Part shown: positions 30,232 through 38,617 of the stretch, in pieces
How the letters are laid out: each line of letters starts with the position of its first letter
Position numbering within the stretch: position 1 is the stretch's first letter
From: Acidimicrobiaceae bacterium
GTDB taxonomy: Bacteria; Actinomycetota; Acidimicrobiia; Acidimicrobiales; JAUTXP01
Direction: 5' to 3'
NCBI GenBank assembly: GCA_030837965.1
Contig: JAUTXP010000052.1
Span: 33,625 to 97,624, forward strand
DNA length: 64,000 nt
Translations under genes and position numbers: made by a program
Notes under the pieces: generated by a model
The model's database searches: none
Seen by the model: only the letters and a program-made list of their open reading frames with translations
What the model was told of the DNA's origin: nothing

Positions 30232-30283
30232 CTAGGGCCTGCTGGCTGTGGCCCTGGCGGGCGTGAGTTGGGAGGCGGCCGGG

Positions 30284-31300
30284 TCAGGCGGCGCGGAGCT
30301 CGGAGACGATCGGGTGCCACAAGTCGGCGCCTGCCGAGTAGGGCGCGTAGAACGAGAGCCGGTCGACGGCGTCGCCGAAGCGCATCAGCAACTGCTTGGC
30401 CACGTCGGGGGGCTCGGCCACGATGGCGAACGTGGACAGGATCTCGTCGGTGATGAGGTCGCCCATCTGCTGCCACTCGCCTCGCTTCGACAGCCCGTTC
30501 AACTCGGTCTGCAACTCGCCCCAGCCATGCAGGTCGAGCACCCCCCGATAGGCGGGGGTCGATCCGTAGAACGCGATCTGCTGGCGTACCGATGCGGCCG
30601 CCTTGTCGGTCTCCTCGGCCGTGCGTCCGGTGACCACGAAAGCCGGAAGGGAGAGTTGGAAGTCGGCTCCGGTCTTGCCTCCGCCCGCCGTCGACCAGCC
30701 CCGCTCCAGCGCCGGGATGGTGACCTCGCGGAGGTAGCGCTCGGTGGTGAAGCCGTGGACCAGCATGCCGTCGGCCACCTCGCCTGCGACCTCCGTCATC
30801 TTCTCGCCCACGGCGGCGAGGAAGACCTTGGGCACGCCGAACTCGCTCGGGCCTGGGTGGAAGAACGGGGTCATCAGCGTGTGGGAGTAGAAGTCGCCGC
30901 GGAAGTCCAGCTTGGTGTCGTTCATCCAGCAGTCCCACACGGCGCGCATGGCCAGGATGAACTCGCGCATGCGGGCCGCGGGATGCGACCACGGCATGGC
31001 GAAGCGCTTCTCGATGTGGGGCTTGATCTGACTGCCGAGCCCGAGCATGAACCGGCCTTGCGAGAAGCGCTGGAGGTCGTAGCCCTGGTACGCCGTGGTC
31101 ATGGGGTTGCGGGCGAAGGCGACGGCGATCCCCGTTCCCAGCTCCAAGGATGCGGTGTGCTCGGCGGCCAACAGCAGCGGGAAGAACGGATCGTGGCTGG
31201 TCTCGGCCGACCATACGCCGGAGTAACCCGCGGTCTCGGCGTCCTTGGCCTCCTGCGCGGCTCGCTCCAACGTGAACCCGATGCCTCCGTCGACCTTCAT
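30284..31300 (-). CDS. LLM-class F420-dependent oxidoreductase (TIGR03617-like)
   Basis: AAQEAKDAETAGYSGVWSAETSHDPFFPLLLAAEHTASLELGTGIAVAFARNPMTTAYQGYDLQRFSQGRFMLGLGSQIKPHIEKRF. Confidence 0.9.
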   Translation of the reverse strand: MKVDGGIGFTLERAAQEAKDAETAGYSGVWSAETSHDPFFPLLLAAEHTASLELGTGIAVAFARNPMTTAYQGYDLQRFSQGRFMLGLGSQIKPHIEKRFAMPWSHPAARMREFILAMRAVWDCWMNDTKLDFRGDFYSHTLMTPFFHPGPSEFGVPKVFLAAVGEKMTEVAGEVADGMLVHGFTTERYLREVTIPALERGWSTAGGGKTGADFQLSLPAFVVTGRTAEETDKAAASVRQQIAFYGSTPAYRGVLDLHGWGELQTELNGLSKRGEWQQMGDLITDEILSTFAIVAEPPDVAKQLLMRFGDAVDRLSFYAPYSAGADLWHPIVSELRAA

Positions 31301-31414
31301 GGGGCGACGTTAGCCCTGTGTGATGACTCGCCCATCGGTGACTCGGGCCTGCGGGCTCAGCCTGCGTCGTCGCCTGACGAGAACAGGTAGCGCTGGAGCT
31401 CGGCCGCGATCTCG

Positions 31415-32239
31415 TCACCCGTGGGCAGGTTGCCCAAGTCCAGGGCGGGTGTCGGCCGCGTCCTCCTGCCGTTCCATCTGGTCGACCATGGCCCGGTGCT
31501 CGTCGCTGCCCGCGATTAGCGCGTCGATGCGCTCGTTGGTGAGGGCCGCCGCGGCCTGAAGGTCGTCGGTGCGCACGACGATGCCGGCCAGGTCGCGCAG
31601 CCCTTCCAACAGGGCCAGGCTCGCCGCGGGGTAGGGCATGCCGGACACATAGTGCGGCACGCGCGCCCACATACCGACGGCCGGGATGTCGACTTCGGCA
31701 AACCCCCGCTCCAGCGAGGCGTGGATGCCGGAAGGGACGTCGATGGCGCCGGGGAGGAAGCCCACGCGCGAGGCCAACTCCGGCGTGGTCGCGGTGGCCG
31801 CCAGCCGCACGGGCCGGGTGTGGGCCGCGGGCCCGGGGAAGGCGCCCAGCCCGATCACGAGCCGCACGCCGAAGCGCTGGGCCAGTCGGACCACGTCGGC
31901 CGTGAACCGGTGCCAGCGGATGTCTGGCTCAGGGCCCACCAGCACCAGCAGGTCGTGGCCTTCGCGGTCGAGGCCGTGGCGCACGTGGATCTCAGGCCAC
32001 GAAAGCCCGGTGTTGATGCCGTCTTGGATGCGCATCACCGGACGACGGGCCCGATGGTCGACCAGCTCGTCGGCGTCGAACTCGGCCACCACCTCGGTGG
32101 GCACGTTCTCCAGCAGCGCGGCCATGGCCGCGCCCGCGCCGATGCCCGCGTCGATCCAGCCGTCCATGCCGAGGACGAGCACGGGCGCGTTGACCTCGGG
32201 CTCGGAGACAAGCCGGTACAGCGGCTCGGGATCGGCCAC
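31415..32239 (-). CDS. PAC2-family protein, apparently frameshifted near its C-terminus (intact form would end about 31357)
   Basis: APVLVLGMDGWIDAGIGAGAAMAALLENVPTEVVAEFDADELVDHRARRPVMRIQDG; GVPHYVSGMPYPAAS-type C-terminal motif; see frameshift finding. Confidence 0.85.
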   Translation of the reverse strand: MADPEPLYRLVSEPEVNAPVLVLGMDGWIDAGIGAGAAMAALLENVPTEVVAEFDADELVDHRARRPVMRIQDGINTGLSWPEIHVRHGLDREGHDLLVLVGPEPDIRWHRFTADVVRLAQRFGVRLVIGLGAFPGPAAHTRPVRLAATATTPELASRVGFLPGAIDVPSGIHASLERGFAEVDIPAVGMWARVPHYVSGMPYPAASLALLEGLRDLAGIVVRTDDLQAAAALTNERIDALIAGSDEHRAMVDQMERQEDAADTRPGLGQPAHG

Positions 32240-33276
32240 TACAGGCTCCCTGCCGCTTCCTTGGACGCCTCGGCCAGCATCTGCACCTGCTGGGCGAACA
32301 GCTCGAAGCCCGACTGGTCGCCCCCTCCCGCCCCGCCTGCGTACCGGGAGTAGACCCCTTCGAGGATGCAGGCCAGCTTCCAGTAGCCGAACGAGATGTA
32401 GAAGTCGAGTTGGGACAGGTCGCGGTCGCTGCGCGCCGCGTACCTGCGCTTCATCTCCTCGCGGCTCGGGAAGCCGGGGACGGTGGTGGGCGCGGCGCCG
32501 AGCGCAGTGTGCTGGTCGCCCGGCTCGGCCCAATAGACCATCAGCAGGCCAACGTCGGCGAGGGGGTCGCCCAGCGTGCAGATCTCCCAGTCCAGCACGG
32601 CGGCGACCCTGCCGTCGTCGCCCAGCATGGTGTTGTCCAAGCGGTAGTCGCCGTGGACGATGGCCGCCGCCCCCTGCTCCGGGACGCGGGCCTGAAGGAA
32701 GTCGTGCATCTCGTCGACCACGGGGACGCTGCGGTCCTGCAACGCGGCTGACTGCTGGAACTGGCCGTACCAACGCTTCAGTTGGCGCTCGATGTAGCCC
32801 TCCTTGCGGCCCAACTCCCCCAAGCCGACCGCGTCGACGTCGACGGCATGGATGTCGGCCAGCACATCGGCCAGGTGCTCGCCCGCCCGCCGCCTTCCCG
32901 CCTCGTCGAGCACCTTCTCCGCGGTCGGCGCGTCCCGCAGGACATGGCCGTCCACGTAACCCATCACGTAGAACGGCGCTCCATTGACCGCGGGGTCGTC
33001 GCAGAACCCGACGCTCGGGGCCACCGGGACCGGCGTGTCCTGCAAGGCGCTGATGATGCGGTACTCCCGACCCATGTCGTGGGCCGTGGGCAGGACGTGG
33101 GACACGGGCGGACGACGCAGTGCATAGGTCTTGCCCGCCGCGTCGGTGACCTTGAAGGTGAGGTTCGAGCGGCCGCCCGCGATGAGCTCGAAGGCGAGGG
33201 GCGGGGTTGCGCCCGGCACGTGCTGCTCGAACCAACGGGTCACGTTGGCGGCGTCGACGCCCTCGATCGATTGCAT
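32239..33276 (-). CDS. Aminoglycoside phosphotransferase-like kinase family protein
   Basis: AFELIAGGRSNLTFKVTDAAGKTYALRRPP; AAIVHGDYRLDNTMLGDDGRVAAVLDWEICTLGDPLADVG. Confidence 0.88.
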   Translation of the reverse strand: MQSIEGVDAANVTRWFEQHVPGATPPLAFELIAGGRSNLTFKVTDAAGKTYALRRPPVSHVLPTAHDMGREYRIISALQDTPVPVAPSVGFCDDPAVNGAPFYVMGYVDGHVLRDAPTAEKVLDEAGRRRAGEHLADVLADIHAVDVDAVGLGELGRKEGYIERQLKRWYGQFQQSAALQDRSVPVVDEMHDFLQARVPEQGAAAIVHGDYRLDNTMLGDDGRVAAVLDWEICTLGDPLADVGLLMVYWAEPGDQHTALGAAPTTVPGFPSREEMKRRYAARSDRDLSQLDFYISFGYWKLACILEGVYSRYAGGAGGGDQSGFELFAQQVQMLAEASKEAAGSL

Positions 33277-33301
33277 GGAGGCAAACCGTAGACTCGGGCC
33301 G

Positions 33302-34081
33302 ATGCTCGACGTAACCGACGCCACCTTTGAAGACCTCGTCGTCAAGCGGTCGAGCGAGGTGCCCGTCGTCGTCGACCTGTGGGCGCCATGGTGCGGTCCG
33401 TGCCGCACGCTCGGTCCCATTTTGGAAACCGTTGTGGCCGACACGGACGGCAAGGTCGAGTTGGCCAAGGTGAATGTGGACGAGAACCCTTCGATCTCCT
33501 CCGCGTTCCGGGTGCAGTCGATTCCCGCCGTGTTCGCGGTGGTGGACGGCCGGGCCGTCGACTCGTTCATCGGCGCCCTGCCCGAGCATCAGGTGCGGGC
33601 GTGGGTCGAAGCGCTGGTGCCGCAGGAGTCCGACGCCGACCGGCTGGTTGCGGTGGGCGACGAGGCCTCGTTGCGCCAGGCCTTGGAGTTGGAGCCCGGT
33701 CATGAGGGCGCGGTTGTGGCCTTGGCCGAGCTGTTGGTGGCGCGGGGCGACAACGACGAGGCACTGGCCTTGCTGGCCCGGGTGCCCGAGACCGGCGAGG
33801 TGCGGCGGGTGGCCGCGTTGGCGCGGGTCGGGGTGGGGCTTGTGGGCGGCATCGGCGCGGGTGGCGCCGGTGGCGCCGGGGATGGGGAAGCGGCGGGTGG
33901 GGATGGCGAGGCGGCGGGTGGGGCGGGCGAGGCCATCGTGGCCGAGTTGGACTCGCTGCTGGACCGGGTGAAGGGCGACGACGAGGCCCGGCAGCGGTTC
34001 TTGGACCTGCTCGAGGTGCTGGGCCCCGACGACCCGCGTACGGCGTCGTACCGCAAGGCGCTCACGGCCCGGCTGTTCTGA
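33302..34081 (+). CDS. Thioredoxin-domain protein with TPR-like C-terminus (CnoX-like)
   Basis: VVVDLWAPWCGPCRTLGPILE; NVDENPSISSAFRVQSIPAV; TPR-like helices interrupted by Gly/Ala-rich stretch. Confidence 0.88.
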   Translation: MLDVTDATFEDLVVKRSSEVPVVVDLWAPWCGPCRTLGPILETVVADTDGKVELAKVNVDENPSISSAFRVQSIPAVFAVVDGRAVDSFIGALPEHQVRAWVEALVPQESDADRLVAVGDEASLRQALELEPGHEGAVVALAELLVARGDNDEALALLARVPETGEVRRVAALARVGVGLVGGIGAGGAGGAGDGEAAGGDGEAAGGAGEAIVAELDSLLDRVKGDDEARQRFLDLLEVLGPDDPRTASYRKALTARLF

Positions 34082-34137
34082 CCCTGCCCCGGCCGGCCCG
34101 GCTGGCCCGGCCTTATCGGCTGTGGGTCGGCGGGCCC

Positions 34138-34443
34138 GTGCCTCCGGGTGCCGACGCCTGGACGCTGGGGTCGCTGGTCATCGTGCGCCGCCGTTCGGCG
34201 GACGACGAGCGCTTGTTGGCGCACGAGGCGGTGCACGTCGGGCAGTGGCGGTCCCTGGGTGTGGGGCTGTTTCTTTGGCGATACGTGGGCGCCTACCTGC
34301 GCTGGCGGCTGGCCGGGTACCCGCATGTGGGCGCGTACCGGCGCATCCCCTTGGAGGTCGAGGCCACCTGGTCGGCCCGCAATCCGACCGTTGCCGGCGG
34401 CCGGGCCGACAATCCGGGGGTTGTTGTTACACCCCCTCGGTAA
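34138..34443 (+). CDS. Small protein with HExxH motif, putative DUF4157-like metallopeptidase
   Basis: DDERLLAHEAVHVGQWRSLGVGLFLWRYVGAYLRWR. Confidence 0.6.
   Translation: MPPGADAWTLGSLVIVRRRSADDERLLAHEAVHVGQWRSLGVGLFLWRYVGAYLRWRLAGYPHVGAYRRIPLEVEATWSARNPTVAGGRADNPGVVVTPPR
34423..34442 (+). promoter_or_regulatory. 20-bp motif GTTGTTACACCCCCTCGGTA upstream of comEA, identical to one upstream of the SbcD-like gene
   Basis: Identical to the reverse complement of 8574-8593; about 60 bp upstream of the comEA GTG. Confidence 0.6.
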
Positions 34444-34502
34444 CGTTCGCCCTGCCACTTCCCCCTGGTCGTCGGACGTCGTCATCGTCCAGGGGGTCTT
34501 CC

Positions 34503-35252
34503 GTGCCCGAAAACCAATCTGTTCTCGCCGCGCCCGTGGGCGCGCCATCTGTCCGTGAGCGGCTGACCGCGGTGGCCGACGCGCTCGGCACCACGCCGGG
34601 GCGTGTGGTCGCAGGGATGGCCGTGGCCGTGGTGCTGGCCGTGGCCTCGGGGTGGACGTTGCTGGCCTCGCCTGCGTCGGTGGCTTCCGTGGGCGCGGGC
34701 GGTGGCGATTCCGGAGGTGCGGGCGCGGGCGATGGGGCCTTGCCCCGTGCCGTGCCTTCTGCGCCCTCGTTAACAGATGCCGCTGAGGCGGCATCGGGCG
34801 GGCCCGCGTACGTCTACGTCACCGGCGCGGTGGCCCAGCCGGGCGTGTACCGGGCCCCGCCCGATGCCCGGGTGGCCGACGTGCTCGATGCCGCGGGCGG
34901 GCCCGCGCCCGACGCCGACCTGGTGCAACTGAACCTGGCCGCGCCGGTCAGCGACGGCGAGCGTGTGTACGTCCCGCGCAGGGGCGAGCCTCCACCTGCG
35001 GGGGTGCCATCGGGCGTAGCCGCGGGTGCCGGCCTTGTCGGCGGGGCCGTCCCGGCTGGGCTGCCCGTCAACCTGAACACGGCCACGGCCGAACAGCTCG
35101 ACGCCCTGCCCGGCGTGGGCCCGTCGACGGCGCGCGCCATCTTGGCCTGGCGCCAGCAGCACGGCCGCTTCAAACGGGTCGACGACCTGTTGCACGTCCG
35201 CGGCATCGGGCCAGCCAAGCTCGAGGCCCTGCGCACCGAGGTGCGGGTGTGA
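34503..35252 (+). CDS. comEA: ComEA-like DNA-binding competence protein (TM + SLBB + helix-hairpin-helix)
   Basis: YVYVTGAVAQPGVYRAPPDARVADVLDAAGG; PVNLNTATAEQLDALPGVGPSTARAILAWRQQHGRFKRVDDLLHVRGIGPAKLEALR. Confidence 0.95.
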   Translation: MPENQSVLAAPVGAPSVRERLTAVADALGTTPGRVVAGMAVAVVLAVASGWTLLASPASVASVGAGGGDSGGAGAGDGALPRAVPSAPSLTDAAEAASGGPAYVYVTGAVAQPGVYRAPPDARVADVLDAAGGPAPDADLVQLNLAAPVSDGERVYVPRRGEPPPAGVPSGVAAGAGLVGGAVPAGLPVNLNTATAEQLDALPGVGPSTARAILAWRQQHGRFKRVDDLLHVRGIGPAKLEALRTEVRV

Positions 35253-35306
35253 TGCCTGCCCCGCCAGCGCGCTCCACGTCTCGCGCGCCCCGCGCCCTTC
35301 GGCGAT

Positions 35307-35350
35307 CTGGAGGACATAGGCCCGCGTTTTGCGGGGGCTATGTCCTCCAG
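35307..35350. repeat. Palindromic element copy 2 (CTGGAGGACATAG family)
   Basis: CTGGAGGACATAG-G-CCCGC-gtttt-GCGGG-GG-CTATGTCCTCCAG. Confidence 0.9.
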
Positions 35351-35367
35351 AGTCGGAGGTCACGGCC

Positions 35368-36729
35368 GTGACCGACCGGTGGACCGTCGTGCTGGCCCTG
35401 GCCGCGGCCACCGGTGCGTTCGCGGCCCGGCCCGTGGCGTTGGCCCTGCTGGTCCCGGTGGCCGTCGCCGCGTTGGGTTGGCGCGTGCCCGCGCTGGTCT
35501 GTGTGGCCGTGGGACTGGCGGCGTCGATCCTTGCCGCCCGGGCCTGGGCGGGCCTCGACCAGCCCTCGCTGACAACGTGGTCGGGGACCGCGGTCCTCGT
35601 CAACGACCCGGCCCGCCAGCATGGCGCACTCCGGTTCGAGGCCCGCGTGGGCGGCCGCCGGGTCGAGGCCTGGGCCCGGGGCGAGCCGGGCTGGCGGCTG
35701 GCGCCGCGGTTGGCGGGCGAGCGGGTGGAGCTGGCAGGCCGCCTTCGCCCTGTCACCGGCCGCAGCCGCGCCTATCTGGCTCATCGCCACATCGCGGCCC
35801 GGCTCGACGTGCAGTCCGTCGGCCGGACCACTCCCGCGCCCTTGCCGCTGCGAGCGGCCAACGCGGTGCGCCGCCTGATCCTGCACAGTGCCCGTACCCT
35901 GCCCGACCAGACCCGGGCCCTGTTCGCGGGGTTCGTGCTGGGCGATCAGCGGTTCGAGTCCGACCAGACCCGTCAGGACTTCCGCCACTCCGGCCTGAGC
36001 CATCTCCTGGTGGTGTCGGGCGAGAACGTGGCCTTCGTCTTGGCCTTGGCTCAACCGGCCTTGCGCAGGCTGCGGCTCGGCCCCCGGTTCCTGGTCGCCC
36101 TCGGCATCCTCGGGTTCTTCGGCCTGCTGACCAGAGGCGAGCCGTCCGTCCTGCGGGCCGAGGCCATGGCCGCCATCGCCGTGCTCGCCGCCACCTTGGG
36201 CAGACCGGTGTCCACCCAGCGGCTGCTGTGCCTGGCCGTCACCGGGCTGGTCTTGGTCGACCCCATGCTGGTCGGGTCCGTGGGGTTCTTGCTGTCGGTC
36301 GCGGCCACCGCGGGCATTGCCTGGCTGACGCCTCCGCTGCAACGTCGGCTGCCCCTTCCGGTCGCCGTGGCCGTGGCCGCCCAACTGGGCGTCACCCCCG
36401 TGCTGATCCCCGTCTTCGGCGGCCTGCCCGCGGCCTCGCTGCCCGCCAACCTCCTGGCCCTGCCCGCTGCGGGCCCGGTGATGATGTGGGGCCTGGCCGC
36501 CGGGCTTCCCGCAGGCCTGCTCCCTGCGCCCATCGCCGCCGTGCTCCACCTGCCCACCCTCGTGCTGGTGGACTGGGTGGCATTCGTGGCCCGTCGCGCC
36601 GGCAACGGTCCGCTGGGCAGACTCATGATCGGCGGACCCGCGCTGGCCGGACTGTTGGCGGGTGTCGCCGTGACGCGCGTGGGGCGGCGGATAGCGTCCA
36701 AGCGTGCGGCTCGCGCTCGGTCCCCTTAG
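35368..36729 (+). CDS. comEC: ComEC/Rec2-type competence channel protein without metallo-beta-lactamase domain
   Basis: FRHSGLSHLLVVSGENVAFVLALAQPALRR ComEC motif; multi-TM; ORF ends after the competence domain. Confidence 0.9.
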   Translation: MTDRWTVVLALAAATGAFAARPVALALLVPVAVAALGWRVPALVCVAVGLAASILAARAWAGLDQPSLTTWSGTAVLVNDPARQHGALRFEARVGGRRVEAWARGEPGWRLAPRLAGERVELAGRLRPVTGRSRAYLAHRHIAARLDVQSVGRTTPAPLPLRAANAVRRLILHSARTLPDQTRALFAGFVLGDQRFESDQTRQDFRHSGLSHLLVVSGENVAFVLALAQPALRRLRLGPRFLVALGILGFFGLLTRGEPSVLRAEAMAAIAVLAATLGRPVSTQRLLCLAVTGLVLVDPMLVGSVGFLLSVAATAGIAWLTPPLQRRLPLPVAVAVAAQLGVTPVLIPVFGGLPAASLPANLLALPAAGPVMMWGLAAGLPAGLLPAPIAAVLHLPTLVLVDWVAFVARRAGNGPLGRLMIGGPALAGLLAGVAVTRVGRRIASKRAARARSP

Positions 36730-37534
36730 TCACGACATCACCACGCGCGCCCTTGTCATGGGCATCCTCAACCGCACGCCCGACTCGTTCTACGACCGCG
36801 GCGCCTATTGGGACTTCGACGCCTTCCTGCGCCAGGCCGACGCCCTGGTGGAGGAGGGGGCCGACCTGCTCGACGTGGGCGGGGTCAAGGCCGGTCCTGG
36901 TCCCGAGGTGTCCGAGGCCGAGGAGTTGGAACGGGTCGTGCCCGCCATAGAGGCGCTGCACGCGCGCTTCGACGTCCCGCTGTCAGTGGATACGTGGCGG
37001 GCCTCGGTGGCCAAGGCGTGCTTCGACGCGGGCGCGGTGGTCGGCAACGACATAAGCGGGTTCGCCGATCCCGAGTACCTCACGGTCGCGGCCCAGGCCG
37101 GCGCAACAGTGGTCGCCACCCACATACGGCTCGCTCCTCGGGTCCCTGACCCCGAGCCGCACTATGACGACCTGGTCGGGGCCGTGTGCGCGTTCCTGGT
37201 CGAGCGCGCCCGCGGGGCCGAGCAGGCCGGGCTTCGGCCCGACCAGATCGTGCTCGACGCCGGGCTCGATCTGGGCAAGACGGCCGCGCAGTCGCTGGTG
37301 CTGCTGCGCGAGTCGGCTCGCTTCGCCGCGCTCGGCTATCCGCTGCTCCTGTCCGCGTCCAACAAGCGCTTCTTGGGCGAGGTGCTCGGGCTCGAGATCG
37401 GGGACCGGCGAGAGGCGTCCTTGGCCGCGGCCGCGTTGGGCGTTGCCCGCGGGTGCAGCATCGTGCGGGCCCACGACGTCAAGGGGACCAGACGGGCGTG
37501 CGCAGTGGTGTCGGCCATCTTGGAGGCGATGTGA
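36704..37534 (+). CDS. folP2: Dihydropteroate synthase paralogue, FolP2-like
   Basis: ALVMGILNRTPDSFYDRGAYWD; LLDVGGVKAGPGPEVS (FolP2-type in place of the canonical GxSTRPG); SNKRFLGEVLG. Confidence 0.85.
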   Translation: MRLALGPLSHDITTRALVMGILNRTPDSFYDRGAYWDFDAFLRQADALVEEGADLLDVGGVKAGPGPEVSEAEELERVVPAIEALHARFDVPLSVDTWRASVAKACFDAGAVVGNDISGFADPEYLTVAAQAGATVVATHIRLAPRVPDPEPHYDDLVGAVCAFLVERARGAEQAGLRPDQIVLDAGLDLGKTAAQSLVLLRESARFAALGYPLLLSASNKRFLGEVLGLEIGDRREASLAAAALGVARGCSIVRAHDVKGTRRACAVVSAILEAM

Positions 37535-38529
37535 ACGCGTGGTACGTGAAGGGCGACGACGAGTCGCTCGTACGCCAACGCGTCTCCGATCTGGTGGGGG
37601 AGCTGACCCAGGACCCGTTCGCGGTGGAGGACTTCGGGGGCGAGGACTACGAGATCAATGCGGTGCTGGACGCGTGCGCCACGCCGCCGTTCCTGGGCGA
37701 CCGGCGGGTGGTGGTGGCCCGCGGTGTGGGCCGGTTCCGGGCCGAGGAGTTGGCGCCACTGCTGGGCTGGCTGGACGACCCATTGCCCACCACGTCGCTC
37801 ATCTTGGTGGCGGGCGGGGGCACGGTGTCGCAGAAGCTGGTGAACGCGGTGAAGAAGGTCGGCAGCGTGGTGGACGCCAGCGCGGGCACGGGCAAAGCCC
37901 GCACGTCGTGGCTGGTCGCCAAGCTGAAGGACGGTCCTGTCGTGCTCGACGCGGCCGCGGGCAACCTGCTGTCCGAGCATTTGGGGGAGGACGTGAGCAG
38001 GCTGGCGGGGCTGCTGGACGCGCTGGCCGCGGCCTACGGCGAGGGGGCCAGGGTCGGGGTGGAAGAGGTGGCGCCATTTCTCGGCGAAGCCGGGGCGACT
38101 GCGCCATGGGACCTCACCGACGCCATCGACCGGGGCGACACCGAGGGCGCGCTGACCCACCTGCACCGGATGATGCGGGCGGGCGAGCGGCATCCGCTGG
38201 TGATCATGGCCACGTTGCAGCGCCACTTCGCCGCCATGTTGCGCCTCGACGGGGCCGGGGTGGCGGGGGAGCAGGAGGCGGCCGCCCTCGTGGGCATGGC
38301 GCCCTATCCGGCCAAGAAGGCGCTGAACCAGTCCCGCAAGCTGGGGTGGTCGGGCGTGAGCCGGGCCATCACCTTGCTGGCCGATGCCGACCTGGCCCTG
38401 CGGGGCGCGGCGGGCTGGCCGGAGGAACTGGTCATGGACGTGCTCGTGGCCCGGCTCAGCAAGCTGGCCCCGGGCGGCGCCCGGTCCAAGGCCCGTCCCG
38501 CGCCCTCGTCATCGGCCGCGGCCCAATGA
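37531..38529 (+). CDS. holA: DNA polymerase III subunit delta
   Basis: WYVKGDDESLVRQRVSDLV; INAVLDACATPPFLGDRRVVVARGVGRF; conserved position before rpsT. Confidence 0.92.
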   Translation: MNAWYVKGDDESLVRQRVSDLVGELTQDPFAVEDFGGEDYEINAVLDACATPPFLGDRRVVVARGVGRFRAEELAPLLGWLDDPLPTTSLILVAGGGTVSQKLVNAVKKVGSVVDASAGTGKARTSWLVAKLKDGPVVLDAAAGNLLSEHLGEDVSRLAGLLDALAAAYGEGARVGVEEVAPFLGEAGATAPWDLTDAIDRGDTEGALTHLHRMMRAGERHPLVIMATLQRHFAAMLRLDGAGVAGEQEAAALVGMAPYPAKKALNQSRKLGWSGVSRAITLLADADLALRGAAGWPEELVMDVLVARLSKLAPGGARSKARPAPSSSAAAQ

Positions 38530-38617
38530 GGCTCGACGGCGCGCTCGCTGCCGCGACAACCGCGTCAGAGCCGACAACCACGTCAGAGCCGAGAGCAACG
38601 CCGACGACCGTGACTGC

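Noticed and set aside
38557-38610. Short direct repeat ACAACCRCGTCAGAGCCG before the large patatin gene as a possible CRISPR-like or regulatory array
   Set aside because: Only two tandem copies of about 18 bp without spacers; treated as minor local duplication.
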